A DNA stretch of 64,000 nt from Sphingomonas melonis (GCF_013409985.1 NZ_JACCBY010000002.1:62001-126000), one strand, 5' to 3'; positions 39,728 through 51,003 are shown, numbered from the stretch's first letter. Translations and numbers: made by a program. Notes: generated from the letters alone by a model not told the origin.

Positions 39728-41302
39728 TCAATGCATCGCCACGGGGCCGCCCTGCGGCAGCGGGCGGAGGAACAGGACGAGCGGCACGACACAACAGATG
39801 CCGACCGACAGGAGCCAGAACAAATCGTTATAGGTCATCACCAGCGCCTCGCGCTGGATCGTGCCGCCGAGCGACTGGATCGCGGTGGCGCTATCGCCCA
39901 ATGCGCGCGCCGTGCCCGCGAGATAGTCCTGCAACGCGACCGAATTGGCGTTGAGCACCTCGTCGATGCGCCGGCTGTGCAGATAGCTGCGCTGATCCTG
40001 CAACGTCGCAATTCCGGCGAGCGCGAATGAGCCGCCGATGTTGCGGGCGGCGCTGAACAGCCCGGCCGCGTCGCCGGCCTCCTCGGGCCGGACCGAGGCG
40101 ATCGCCGCCTGATTGAGGAAGACGAAGCCCAGGATCGTCCCGACGCCGCGCAACAGCTGCGAATCGGTGAAGGCGCTGCCAACCGACTCTGCGGTCAGCG
40201 TCGTGTCGAGATGGCAACTGAGCGCCATCAGCAGCAGGCCGGAGGCGACCGCGATGCGGATATCGAGATGACGGATCATCAGCGGCACCAGCGGCATCAT
40301 CAACAGGCTGGGGATGCCGCTGAGCAGCACGACCTTGCCCGATTGCAGCGCATTGTAATCGGCGATGGCGGCGAGGAACTGCGGGATGACGTAACTGCTG
40401 CCGTACAGCACCATGCCGAGCACGAGGCCCATGATCGCGACGCTGCCGAACTGGCGGTCGATCAGCAGGCGCAGCTTGACCACCGGCTTTTCGGCGATGA
40501 ACTGGCCGGCGAACAGCATCGCCAGACCGAAGACGGTGAGCGCGGTCAGCTTGATGATCAGCGCCGACTGGAACCATTGCTCGCGCTGCCCCTCCTCGAG
40601 CACGACGGTCAGCCCGCCGAGCCCGAGCGCCAGCCCGGCGATGCCGAGCCAGTCGGCCTTGAGCAGTTCCTTGAGGTGCGGCTTCTGGTGGGGCAGGCCG
40701 ACGAGCAGCAATACGAGCAGCACCGCGCCCACCGGCACGTTGAGGAAGAAGGCGTAATGCCAGCTGACGTTCTCGGTCAGATAACCGCCGATCAGCGGTC
40801 CGAGCACGGGGCCGAGGATCGCGGTGACGCCGAACAGGGCGGTACCGATCGGCTGCTGCGAACGCGGCAGGCGCGTCGCGATGATCGTCATCGCCGTGGG
40901 GATCAGCGCGCCGCCGGTAATGCCCTGGCCGGCGCGGCCGATGATCATCATCGTCAGCGTCGTCGACAGGCCGCAGACTACCGAAAACGCGGTGAACAGC
41001 ATCGAGGCGATCAGCAGGAAAGTGCGCAGGCCGAGCACCCTTTCCAGCCATGCGGACAGCGGGATGATGATGATCTCGGCGACGAGATACGAGGTGGCGA
41101 TCCAAGTGCCCTCGGTGCCGCTCGCGCCGATCTCGCCCTGGATCACCGGCAGCGCCGAGTTGACGATCGAGATGTCGAGCGTCGCCATCAGCGCGCCGAG
41201 GCTGCCCGCGGCGACCGCCAGCCAGGCGGCAAGGTCGGCGCGCTCGGGCGTTCCGGTCCGCGCCCGCCCAGCCGCGGCCGAAGGGGCGGCAGCGGCGCTC
41301 AT
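39728..41302 (-). CDS. emrB: DHA2-family MFS drug efflux transporter (EmrB-like)
   Basis: Proton-driven exporter of 524 residues with 14 predicted membrane helices. The N-terminal stretch LMATLDISIVNSALPVIQG and motif C region GPVLGPLIGGYLTENVSWHYAFF are typical for the DHA2 (EmrB/QacA) group. Together with the HlyD-type adaptor upstream (4-nt overlap) and the NodT channel downstream, it forms an EmrAB-TolC-like pump for drugs or toxic hydrophobic compounds. Confidence 0.95.
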   Translation of the reverse strand: MSAAAAPSAAAGRARTGTPERADLAAWLAVAAGSLGALMATLDISIVNSALPVIQGEIGASGTEGTWIATSYLVAEIIIIPLSAWLERVLGLRTFLLIASMLFTAFSVVCGLSTTLTMMIIGRAGQGITGGALIPTAMTIIATRLPRSQQPIGTALFGVTAILGPVLGPLIGGYLTENVSWHYAFFLNVPVGAVLLVLLLVGLPHQKPHLKELLKADWLGIAGLALGLGGLTVVLEEGQREQWFQSALIIKLTALTVFGLAMLFAGQFIAEKPVVKLRLLIDRQFGSVAIMGLVLGMVLYGSSYVIPQFLAAIADYNALQSGKVVLLSGIPSLLMMPLVPLMIRHLDIRIAVASGLLLMALSCHLDTTLTAESVGSAFTDSQLLRGVGTILGFVFLNQAAIASVRPEEAGDAAGLFSAARNIGGSFALAGIATLQDQRSYLHSRRIDEVLNANSVALQDYLAGTARALGDSATAIQSLGGTIQREALVMTYNDLFWLLSVGICCVVPLVLFLRPLPQGGPVAMH

Positions 41303-42486
41303 CGGCCGCGCCGCTCGTTGTGCTGATCCTGCTCGTCGCGGATGCGCTTGACGCTGCCCTTGGCCGAGCGGGTGTCGACCGTCACATCGACCGACATGCC
41401 GGCGACGAGCAGCTTGCGGGTCTCCGGGCCGGCATCGAGCGCGATGCGAACCGGCACGCGCTGGACGATCTTGGTGAAGTTGCCGGTCGCATTCTGCGGC
41501 GGCAGCAGCGAGAATTGCGCGCCGGTACCGGGGGACACGCTCTCGACACGGCCGTGGATTTCCACACCGGGCAGTGCGTCGACTTCCAGCGTGACCGGCT
41601 GACCGACCCGCATCAGGCCGAGCTGCGTCTCCTTGAAATTGGCCTCGACGTAGAGCTGCTGGACCGGAACGATCGACATCAGCCGCGTGCCCGCCTGGGC
41701 GAACTGGCCGATGCGCACGGTCTTGTCGCCGACCCGACCGTCGATGCTCGCGCGCAGGATGGTCGCCCCGACATTCACCTGGGCGGCAGCGAGCTGGGCG
41801 CGGCTCGCCTCGCCCTGTGCCTGCGCCTGCTGCACCTGCGCCTGGAGCGTGCCGACGCGGCGCGTCGCGCTGGTCAGCGCCGCCTGCGCGGCGGCGACCT
41901 GCGCATCCGCCTGACGCGCCTGGTTCTGCAGCTGCGAGAGCTTCTCGCGCGTTTCTGCGCCCGAGGCGGCGAGCGGCTGATAGCGGACGACCTCGGCATG
42001 CGCGAAGGCGGCATCGCTGCGGGCGGCGGCAAGGTCGGACCGCGCCTTGTCGATCGCCGCCTGCTGCTCGTGGATCTGCGCGCGCACGCCCTCGGCATTG
42101 GCGCGCGCCACATCGATCTGCGCCTCGACCTGCGCGGCTTGCGCGCGATAGTCGCGGGCATCGATCTGGACGAGCGGAGTGCCGGCCTTCACATATTGGT
42201 TGTCGGCGACAAACACCTTGTCGACATAGCCGGAAACCTTGGGCGAGATCGTCACCGCGTCGGCCTGGATATAGGCGTCGTCGGTGCCCTGCATGTATTT
42301 GCCGACGCTCTGGTAGCGCACGTACCAGAGGACGCCGCCGATCACCGCCACCGCGAGCACGATCAACAGGATGATGCGCACCCGCGGGTTCTTCAGCGGT
42401 GAGGGCTTGCCCGGCGCCTGATCCGATTCGCCCTGCGATTCGGCGCTATCATCCCGATTTTGCTCGTTTTCGGTCATCAGCTTCAT
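41299..42486 (-). CDS. emrA: HlyD-family membrane fusion protein (EmrA-like)
   Basis: Periplasmic adaptor of 395 residues: an acidic cytoplasmic N terminus, one membrane helix (about 34-53), a biotinyl-lipoyl half-domain (VSGYVDKVFVADNQYVKAGTPL, near 88-109), a long coiled-coil hairpin (about 120-235) and a second lipoyl/beta-barrel part. It bridges the MFS pump and the NodT channel. An in-frame ATG three codons in is an alternative start. It is divergent from marR, with a candidate MarR box between them. Confidence 0.94.
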   Translation of the reverse strand: MKLMTENEQNRDDSAESQGESDQAPGKPSPLKNPRVRIILLIVLAVAVIGGVLWYVRYQSVGKYMQGTDDAYIQADAVTISPKVSGYVDKVFVADNQYVKAGTPLVQIDARDYRAQAAQVEAQIDVARANAEGVRAQIHEQQAAIDKARSDLAAARSDAAFAHAEVVRYQPLAASGAETREKLSQLQNQARQADAQVAAAQAALTSATRRVGTLQAQVQQAQAQGEASRAQLAAAQVNVGATILRASIDGRVGDKTVRIGQFAQAGTRLMSIVPVQQLYVEANFKETQLGLMRVGQPVTLEVDALPGVEIHGRVESVSPGTGAQFSLLPPQNATGNFTKIVQRVPVRIALDAGPETRKLLVAGMSVDVTVDTRSAKGSVKRIRDEQDQHNERRGR

Positions 42487-42519
42487 CTTCTTGCTTTGAT
42501 CGGCGCTGTGATGCTCGCA

Positions 42520-42537
42520 CTTGCAGCATTGTGCAAG
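42520..42537. promoter_or_regulatory. Candidate MarR operator
   Basis: CTTGCA-GCATTG-TGCAAG, a perfect 6-bp inverted repeat with 6-nt centre, lies midway in the 75-bp region between divergent emrA and marR. It has the size and TTGC/GCAA half-sites typical of MarR-family boxes. Binding would repress both genes. Seen directly; function inferred. Confidence 0.55.
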
Positions 42538-42561
42538 ACCATTTAATGAGGGTCCTCACAT

Positions 42562-43005
42562 ATGACTGATTGCGAACCCCTTGCCGCCGACCTGTTTCGG
42601 CTTTTCCTGCGGATGCAGCGGCTGATGAACCAGCGCATGGCGGAGCAGGGCGCATCGCTGGCACGTACCAAGCTGCTGCTGTTCCTCAACAAGCGGGGGC
42701 CGGCGCGGGCGGCGGACATCGCCGACTTCTTCGATTATGCGCCGCGCACGGTGACCGAGGCGATCGATGGGCTGGAGCGGGACGGACTGGTGCTGCGTAC
42801 GCCGGACGAGCGTGACCGACGGGTCAAACAGGTGTCGATCACCGAGGAGGGGCGCCGGGTGATCGGCGAGACCGAACCACTGCGCCAGGAGCTGATCCGC
42901 GGGGTGTTCGGCGCACTCACGGCAGAGGAGCGCGCGACGCTTTCCGGCATGTTAGCAACCTTGTCGGCGGCGCTCGACGCGGAAGAGGCGCGCCCGCGCC
43001 GCTGA
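42562..43005 (+). CDS. MarR-family transcriptional regulator
   Basis: Winged-helix repressor of 147 residues. The DNA-binding helix-turn-helix (ARAADIADFFDYAPRTVTEAIDGLE, about 52-76) and the wing (DERDRRVKQVSITEEGRRV, near 84-103) are typical. Divergent from the emrA-emrB-nodT operon, which it probably represses until a toxic ligand binds. GAGGG lies 9 nt upstream of the ATG. Confidence 0.93.
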   Translation: MTDCEPLAADLFRLFLRMQRLMNQRMAEQGASLARTKLLLFLNKRGPARAADIADFFDYAPRTVTEAIDGLERDGLVLRTPDERDRRVKQVSITEEGRRVIGETEPLRQELIRGVFGALTAEERATLSGMLATLSAALDAEEARPRR

Positions 43006-43078
43006 GGCCTATTGCATCCGGATCGGCCTGTGTTAGCCTCTCCACGTCGCCGGAAGAGCGACGGATAGGAGAGGTGCT

Positions 43079-43186
43079 ATGGACCGGTATCAACCGACCT
43101 TGTGCCAATGCGGATTTGGCATTCTATGCTGCGCGAGCGGTGCGGCCTTGTCGATCTGCGCGGTGACGTTCGCCCTGCTGGGCTGA
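43079..43186 (+). CDS. Cys-rich small membrane ORF (35 aa), putative
   Basis: A 36-codon ORF preceded by AGGAGAGG with 4-5 nt spacing, one of the stronger ribosome-binding sites in the window. The peptide starts MDRYQPTLCQCGFGILCC and ends in a hydrophobic stretch (ALSICAVTFALLG), with five Cys, suggesting a tiny membrane or metal-binding protein. No family was recognised. It lies between marR and the convergent ybdD end. Confidence 0.35.
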   Translation: MDRYQPTLCQCGFGILCCASGAALSICAVTFALLG

Positions 43187-43218
43187 GCCGCCCGGCGGTC
43201 GTGACGCGGGCGACTGCG

Positions 43219-43410
43219 TCAGCAGCAACGGCCGCCGTTGCGTCCGCCATACCGCGCGTCCTGCCGGTTGCGGAAGAAGGCGGCCTCGCTCATCACCGGC
43301 TGATCGGGATGGGCTGCCGTCATATGGTCGACATAGGTGCGGTAGCACGGCACCCCGACCATCAGCCGCCCCGTGTCGGCAAGCCCGCGCAGGATCGCCT
43401 TGATGGTCAT
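43219..43410 (-). CDS. YbdD/YjiX family protein (DUF466)
   Basis: Small protein of 63 residues with the family ending ARYGGRNGGRCC and the conserved centre MVGVPCYRTYVDHM. YbdD-type proteins are encoded with CstA-family transporters and are required for, or assist, pyruvate uptake in enterobacteria. Its start overlaps the cstA stop (ATGA, 43407-43410), so it is translated with cstA. Confidence 0.9.
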   Translation of the reverse strand: MTIKAILRGLADTGRLMVGVPCYRTYVDHMTAAHPDQPVMSEAAFFRNRQDARYGGRNGGRCC

Positions 43411-45461
43411 TCCGCCGCTACCGCGCATGCGGGAAGCTCGCTGGTGCTCGGGTGGTCGAGGCGCCGCGCGAGCAGGCACGTGCGGATGCCGTAGCCGATG
43501 ATCGATACAACCACCGCGAGGAACAGCGCACAGAGCAGCGCGTCGATCCGGTCGTTCATCACGATCCGACCCATCTCAGCGACCGACTTGGCCGGGGCGA
43601 GTGTCTCGCCGCGTGCCGCCGCGTCGGCGAAGCGGCGGGCGTGCGCGAGGAAGCCGACCTTGGGATCCGCCGAGAACAGCTTGAGCAGGCTCGCGGTTAC
43701 CGTGCACAGCACCAGCCACGCCGCAGGCAGCACCGTCACCCAGGCATAACGTTCGCGCTTCATCCGGAACAGCACGACGGTGGCGAGCACCAGCGCGACC
43801 GCGGCGAGCATCTGGTTGGAAATGCCGAACAGCGGCCAGAGGGTGTTCACCCCGCCGAGCGGGTCGGTGACCCCCTGGTAGAGGAAGAAGCCCCAGGTGG
43901 CGACGCACAGCGCAGTCCCGATCAGCCCGGGAATGAGCGATGTCGAGTTGCGGAACCGTGGTATCGCGAGGCCGATCAGGTCCTGCAACATGAAGCGCCC
44001 GGCGCGGGTGCCGGCGTCGACGGCGGTCAGGATGAAAAGCGCCTCGAAGAGAATCGCGAAATGGTACCAAAAGGCCATCATCGCGCGGCCGCCGACGAGG
44101 TGGCTGAAGATCTGCGCCATGCCGACCGCCAGCGTCGGCGCGCCGCCGGCGCGGCTGATGATCGTCGTCTCGCCGACGTCGCTGGCGGTGGCGGCGATCG
44201 CCGCGGGCGTGATCGGGAAGCCCATCGCGGTCACCGCCGCCGCCGCGCTGGCCGGATCGGTGCCGACGATCGCCGCGGGGCTGTTCATCGCGAAATATAC
44301 GCCGGGATCGATGATCGACGCGCCGACCAGCGCCATGATCGCGACGAAGCTTTCCATCAGCATCGCGCCATAGCCGATGAAGCGGGCATCGCCCTCGCTG
44401 GCGATCAGCTTGGGCGTGGTGCCGCTGGCGATCAGCGCGTGGAAGCCCGACACGGCGCCGCAGGCGATGGTGATGAACAGGAAGGGGAAGAGCGAGCCCG
44501 ACCAGACCGGGCCGCTGCCGTCGACGAACCGGGTCAGCGCCGGCATGCGCATCGGTGGCGCGACGACGACGATGCCGATCGCCAGCGCGGCGATCGCGCC
44601 GATCTTGAGGAAGGTCGAGAGGTAATCACGCGGCGCGAGCAGCAGCCACACCGGCAGCAGCGCCGCGACCGCGCCATAGCCGATCAGGATCCAGCACAGC
44701 TGCACCGGCGTATAGGTGAACCACGGCGCGAGGCTGGCGGAGGCGGCGACATCCTGTCCGTAGACGATCGCGAGGATCAGCCCGACGAGGCCGAGCAGCG
44801 ACACCTCGCCGATCCGGCCCGGCCGCACCCAGCGGGTGTAGATGCCCATGAGGATCGCGAGCGGGATCGTCGCCGCGACGGTGAAGAGGCCCCAGGGGCT
44901 GCCCGCCAGCGCCCGCACGACGATCAGCGCGAGCACCGCCAGGATGATGACCATGATCATGAACGCCCCGAACAGGGCGATCGTCCCCGGCACCGCGCCC
45001 ATCTCCATGCGGATCAGCTCGCCGAGCGAGCGACCGTCGCGGCGCATCGACAGGAACAGCACCATGAAGTCCTGCACCGCACCGGCGAGCACCACCCCGG
45101 CGAGGATCCACAGCATGCCGGGCAGATACCCCATCTGCGCGGCGAGCACCGGCCCGACCAGCGGCCCGGCACCGGCGATGGCGGCGAAATGGTGGCCGAA
45201 CAGCACGCGCCGGTCGGTCGGGACGAAGTCGAGCCCGTCGGGATGGCGCTGCGCCGGAGTGGGGCGCGCGGGATCGATGCCGACGACGACCTTGGCGAGG
45301 TAGAGCGAGTAGAAGCGGTAGGCGATGAGATAGACCGAGACCGCCGCAACGACGATCCACACCGCGTTAACCGCCTCGCCGCGTGCGGTGGCGATCACCG
45401 CCAGGGCACCGGCGCCGATCAGCGCCACGACGATCCAGCCGATCCTGCTCGCGATGGTCAT
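43407..45461 (-). CDS. cstA: Carbon starvation protein A (pyruvate/peptide transporter)
   Basis: Inner-membrane transporter of 684 residues with about 16-18 helices. The CstA core motifs are visible: GHHFAAIAGAGPLVGPVLAAQ (near 89-109) and SGFHALIASGTTPK (near 327-340). Characterised relatives import pyruvate by proton symport, and peptides under starvation. Co-translated with ybdD downstream; acs, about 560 nt away on the same strand, could use related C2/C3 metabolites. No carbon-responsive operator was identified. Confidence 0.95.
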   Translation of the reverse strand: MTIASRIGWIVVALIGAGALAVIATARGEAVNAVWIVVAAVSVYLIAYRFYSLYLAKVVVGIDPARPTPAQRHPDGLDFVPTDRRVLFGHHFAAIAGAGPLVGPVLAAQMGYLPGMLWILAGVVLAGAVQDFMVLFLSMRRDGRSLGELIRMEMGAVPGTIALFGAFMIMVIILAVLALIVVRALAGSPWGLFTVAATIPLAILMGIYTRWVRPGRIGEVSLLGLVGLILAIVYGQDVAASASLAPWFTYTPVQLCWILIGYGAVAALLPVWLLLAPRDYLSTFLKIGAIAALAIGIVVVAPPMRMPALTRFVDGSGPVWSGSLFPFLFITIACGAVSGFHALIASGTTPKLIASEGDARFIGYGAMLMESFVAIMALVGASIIDPGVYFAMNSPAAIVGTDPASAAAAVTAMGFPITPAAIAATASDVGETTIISRAGGAPTLAVGMAQIFSHLVGGRAMMAFWYHFAILFEALFILTAVDAGTRAGRFMLQDLIGLAIPRFRNSTSLIPGLIGTALCVATWGFFLYQGVTDPLGGVNTLWPLFGISNQMLAAVALVLATVVLFRMKRERYAWVTVLPAAWLVLCTVTASLLKLFSADPKVGFLAHARRFADAAARGETLAPAKSVAEMGRIVMNDRIDALLCALFLAVVVSIIGYGIRTCLLARRLDHPSTSELPACAVAAE

Positions 45462-45649
45462 TGCTCGGGGCTCCCTTCAGGCGGGGTGCCTAATGGGGGT
45501 GGCGGGCGAGGGCAACCCGCTCCGCCCCGCGGGCGGGCGGCGGGGTGACGGCCTGTTTGAAAGGATGGGGCGCTGGGCGGGTGGCGGCTGGGGCGTGCGG
45601 GTGGCTTGCGGTGGTCGGTCCGGTTGGCCCGGCCAGGCAGGGTTGGAGC

Positions 45650-45785
45650 AATTCCTCCCCCGCCAGGGGGAGGTGGCGCGCCCGAAGGGCGTGACGGAGG
45701 GGGCGGTAAGCGACGTCTTCGGATGCGTGTCCTCCCCCTCCGTCATGCCTTCGGCATGCCACCTCCCCCTGGCGGGGGAGGAATT
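45650..45785. repeat. Palindromic dispersed repeat, copy 2 (intact)
   Basis: A 136-bp element with perfect 28-bp terminal inverted repeats (45650-45677 and 45758-45785) that begin AATTCCTCCCCCGCC. Two further inner half-palindromes (GGGCGTGACGGAGGGGG and CCCCCTCCGTCATGCC) pair imperfectly. Non-coding and MITE- or REP-like. A diverged relative lies at 16931-17058. No transposase is in the window. Confidence 0.85.
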
Positions 45786-45925
45786 GGGCTGGATGTCTAT
45801 TCCGCCTGAGCTGCTGCTCTCTCAGGAGCATTGGCGTAGTTTTGTGGTGGTTTCGACCCGTGCCGGGATCCGCCCGGCCGCAGGGGAACGGCTCCAATCG
45901 CGCCTTTCTCCTCGCCGCGGGGTGG

Positions 45926-45946
45926 ACCCCGGAACGAGTCCGGGGT
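45926..45946. repeat. Short palindrome, ACCCCGGA-ACGAG-TCCGGGGT
   Basis: A perfect 8-bp inverted repeat with 5-nt loop in the cstA-acs intergenic region. Extended to GGTGGACCCC...GGGGTGAC it resembles a small repeat widely dispersed in sphingomonad genomes; this dispersion is recalled, not measured here. It may also act as part of a terminator. Confidence 0.5.
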
Positions 45947-46023
45947 GACGGGGTGGGCTTGGGTGGGGGTGGGGCCGATAAGACCGCTTGGTTGTGAGCG
46001 TCCTTTACCGTCAGGACGGAGGG

Positions 46024-47970
<1,947 letters not shown>

Positions 47971-48155
47971 CCCCGCCAAGGTTATATATCGCGGACGCCG
48001 GGCGGCGCCCGCTGGGTTCGATACTGGAGCGGCGGGCAGGATGCCAGCCGCGAGAGGCCGTTCGGCCGTCGATCCGGTCCGTTCGCCCCGCGCCTGCCGC
48101 GGCGCATCGTTGCGCACGATGCCGCGACAGGCGGAGGCGACCGGCGGACGCGGCG

Positions 48156-48983
48156 TTACCGCCCGAGGAACGTCAGCAGATCGTTGGTCAGTCGATCGCC
48201 GTGCGTCGCGAACAAGCCATGCGGCGCGCCGTCATATTCGACGAGCTGGCTGTTCGCGATTCCCACCGCGGCGGCACGGCCGGCGGCATCGATCGGCACC
48301 GTCTGGTCCGACGTGCCATGGATGATCAGCGTCGGGACGTTGAACGCGGCGAGGTCGGGGCGGAAATCGGTGTGGCCGAACGCCTCCGCGCAGGCGAGCG
48401 TCGGCTTCAGCCCGGCCTGCAACGCGGTCGTCGTCGCCCAGTCGAGCAGATCGTCGCTGACCGGATGGCTGATCACGCCGACGCCGAAGAACTGTTTGAA
48501 GAAGGTGTCGCGGAAGAAATGCGCGCGATCCTTCTGGATGTTGGCGCCGATCTCGGCGAGCTTTTCCTCGGGCGTGCCGTGCGGATTGTCCTCGGTCTTC
48601 AGCATATAGGGCACGACCGAGGCGACCAGCGCCGCGGCGATCACGCCCTTGCCGCCGTGGCGGCTCATGTAGCGCGCGACTTCGCCACCGCCCATCGAGA
48701 AGCCGACCAGCGTCGCCTCGCTGTCGGCGCCCGTCGCCGCCATCACGTCGGCGAGATCGTCGGCGAGCGTGTCATAGTCATAGCCGCTCCACGGCTGGCC
48801 GGAACGGCCGAAGCCGCGGCGGTCATAGGCGATGGCGCGGAAGCCGGCATCGGCGAGCGCCATCATCTGCGGGTCCCAGCTGTCCGCCGACAGCGGCCAG
48901 CCGTGCAGCAGGATGACGGGGCGGCCCGATCCCCAGTCCTTGACGTAAATGTCGGTGCCGTCGCGCGTCTTGACGTAGGGCAT
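48156..48983 (-). CDS. Alpha/beta hydrolase, non-heme chloroperoxidase type
   Basis: Hydrolase of 275 residues of the arylesterase/cofactor-free haloperoxidase group. The catalytic triad is Ser96 in GFSMGG, Asp226 in HGTSD and His255 in GAPHG; the HGWP oxyanion motif is at 27-30. It could hydrolyse esters or form peracids with peroxide. ATG 48983 has AGAGGA about 8 nt upstream. An EcfG-type promoter lies only about 32 nt upstream, suggesting induction under general stress. Divergent from the DUF885 gene. Confidence 0.9.
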   Translation of the reverse strand: MPYVKTRDGTDIYVKDWGSGRPVILLHGWPLSADSWDPQMMALADAGFRAIAYDRRGFGRSGQPWSGYDYDTLADDLADVMAATGADSEATLVGFSMGGGEVARYMSRHGGKGVIAAALVASVVPYMLKTEDNPHGTPEEKLAEIGANIQKDRAHFFRDTFFKQFFGVGVISHPVSDDLLDWATTTALQAGLKPTLACAEAFGHTDFRPDLAAFNVPTLIIHGTSDQTVPIDAAGRAAAVGIANSQLVEYDGAPHGLFATHGDRLTNDLLTFLGR

Positions 48984-49014
48984 GAAACCGTCCTCTCGTA
49001 ATGTCAGCGCGGTC

Positions 49015-49039
49015 AACGTGGCGGACCGCCGGCCGTTCC
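49015..49039 (-). promoter_or_regulatory. EcfG-type general stress promoter
   Basis: Read on the minus strand: GGAAC (49039-49035), 16-nt spacer, CGTT (49018-49015). This fits the EcfG consensus GGAAC-N16/17-CGTT. It is correctly oriented and about 32 nt before the start of the alpha/beta hydrolase gene. Confidence 0.7.
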
Positions 49040-49126
49040 TCGCCATCGCGGGCTGGCGTTCGCGGCGCGCCGCTGCCAGCATCGCGCGCGAAACACGAAG
49101 CGAAACACGGATCAGGGGATCAGGTT

Positions 49127-50863
49127 ATGCGTATCTTCGCGGCGGCATCGCTGCTCGCGCTCGCGGTGGCGGGCTGTTCGGGCGGCGCGCCCTCGGCAAC
49201 CAACGACAGCGCGGCGGCGCGTCCGGCGCCGACGAACGGCTTCGCGCAATTCCGTGACGGCTTCGTCGAAAGCTGGTTCAAGCTCGATCCGGCCAATGCG
49301 GTCTATCAGGGGCGGCATGATTTCGACGGCCAGCTGCCCGACTGGAGCGCCGCCGGCCTGCAACGCCAGTCCGCCTTCCTCCACCACGCGATCGATCGTG
49401 CGCGCGCGTTCGGCGATGCCGATCTCAGCCCCGACGAGCGGTTCGAGCGCGACTATCTGATCCGCGTCGCGGAGGGGAAGCTGTTCTGGCTCGAGGATGC
49501 CGACCAGCCGCATACCAACCCGGCCTATTATGTCGGCGGCGGGCTCGACCCCAACGTCTATATCGCGCGGCCCTATGCCGATGCGCCGACTCGGCTGAAG
49601 GCGCTGATCGCCTTCTTCGGGCGGGTGCCGGCGGCGGCGCAGGCGATCCGCGCCAACCTGAAGACGCCGATGCCGCGCTCGTTCATCGATTACGGCGTCG
49701 CCGGGTTCAACGGCTTTGCGGATTATTATGTCGGCGACGCGAAGACCGCCTTCGCCGACGTGCGCGATCCCACGTTGCAGGCGCAGCTCGCCACGTCGGC
49801 GGCGGCGGCGAGCAAGGCGATGCGCGAGCTCGGCAGCTGGCTCAATGCGCAGCGCGGCACCGCGACCGGCAGCTTCGCGCTCGGCGCCGATCGGTTCCAG
49901 CGGATGGTGCGCGCGACCGAGGGCGTCGACACTTCGCTCGCGACGCTGGAGGCGGCGGGTCGCGCCGACCTCAAGCGCAACCAGGACGCGCTCGCCGCCG
50001 CCTGCAAGCAGTTCGCGCCGGGGCAGACGATCCCCGCCTGTATCGACAAGATGAATGCGAACAAATCGGCCGACGGCCCGGTCGCGGAGGCACGGCGCCA
50101 GATCCCGACGCTGCGCGCGTTCGTGATTGCCAAGGACCTGGTCACCATCCCCGGCACCGAGGAGGCGAAGGTTGAGGAGAGCCCGCCGTACAACCGGCAG
50201 AACTCGGCCTATATCGACCCCGCCGGGCCGTATGAGAAGAACGTGCCGTCGGTCTATTATATCTCGCCGCCCGATCCGGCGTGGGACAAGAAGACGCGCG
50301 ACGCCTTCGTCCCGGGCAAGAAGGATCTGCTGTTCACCTCGGTGCACGAGGTGATGCCGGGCCATTTCCTCCAGTTCCTGCACGCCAATCGCTCCAAGTC
50401 GATGTTCGGGCGGATCTTCGTCGGCTATGCCTTTGCCGAGGGCTGGGCGCATTATGCCGAGGAGATGATGTGGGAAGCGGGGCTCGGCGACGGCGATCCC
50501 GAGACGCACGTCGGCCAGATCAGCAATGCGCTACTACGCGACTGCCGCTTCCTGTCGGCGATCGGCCTGCATGCGCGCGGCATGACGCAGGAGCAGAGCC
50601 TCCAGATGTTCCGCGAGCAATGCTATCAGGACGAAGGCAATTCGCGCCAGCAGGCGGCGCGCGGCACCTATGACCCGGCGTATCTCAACTACACGCTCGG
50701 CAAGCTGATGATCCGCAAGCTGCGCGACGACTGGACCGCAACGCGCGGCGGCCGCAAGGCGTGGAAGGCGTTCCACGACCAGTTCCTGAGCTATGGCGGC
50801 CCGGCGATCCCGCTCGTCCGCCAGCGGATGATGGGCGAGGAGACCGCGCGGGCGGTGTTCTGA
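49127..50863 (+). CDS. DUF885 family lipoprotein, putative metallopeptidase
   Basis: Envelope protein of 578 residues with a lipoprotein signal peptide (lipobox AVAGC, Cys near 17). The DUF885 domain spans most of the protein and contains HEVMPGH (407-413) and EGWAHY (438-443), the zinc-ligand pattern of gluzincin-like metallopeptidases. No characterised substrate can be named; peptide cleavage in the periplasm is the natural guess. GGTT precedes the ATG, with no strong ribosome-binding site. An S9 peptidase gene follows, so both may scavenge peptides. Confidence 0.85.
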   Translation: MRIFAAASLLALAVAGCSGGAPSATNDSAAARPAPTNGFAQFRDGFVESWFKLDPANAVYQGRHDFDGQLPDWSAAGLQRQSAFLHHAIDRARAFGDADLSPDERFERDYLIRVAEGKLFWLEDADQPHTNPAYYVGGGLDPNVYIARPYADAPTRLKALIAFFGRVPAAAQAIRANLKTPMPRSFIDYGVAGFNGFADYYVGDAKTAFADVRDPTLQAQLATSAAAASKAMRELGSWLNAQRGTATGSFALGADRFQRMVRATEGVDTSLATLEAAGRADLKRNQDALAAACKQFAPGQTIPACIDKMNANKSADGPVAEARRQIPTLRAFVIAKDLVTIPGTEEAKVEESPPYNRQNSAYIDPAGPYEKNVPSVYYISPPDPAWDKKTRDAFVPGKKDLLFTSVHEVMPGHFLQFLHANRSKSMFGRIFVGYAFAEGWAHYAEEMMWEAGLGDGDPETHVGQISNALLRDCRFLSAIGLHARGMTQEQSLQMFREQCYQDEGNSRQQAARGTYDPAYLNYTLGKLMIRKLRDDWTATRGGRKAWKAFHDQFLSYGGPAIPLVRQRMMGEETARAVF

Positions 50864-51003
50864 GGTCGCATGCCCTCCCTCGCTCCGGCGGGGGAGGGTG
50901 GACTGCCGGCGACCGGCGTGCCTCCGGCGGCGAGGTCACGGACGGATTGCGCGGCGGCGCTTTGCCCGGCAAGACCGGTCCACCACAGGGAGAAACCGCG
51001 CCG

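Larger units (their letters stand above)
45462..46023. other. cstA-acs intergenic region with repeats
   Basis: 562 bases without a supported gene. Contents: the cstA promoter side, the 136-bp palindromic element (45650-45785), the short palindrome (45926-45946) and G/C-rich low-complexity stretches. The open frames here are chance products of high GC. Confidence 0.7.

Noticed and set aside
43452..45548. A 698-codon frame on the plus strand opposite cstA
   Set aside because: Composition is a mirror of the transmembrane gene (long runs of Asp, Arg, Gln, Glu), with no motif or ribosome-binding site; cstA is certain.
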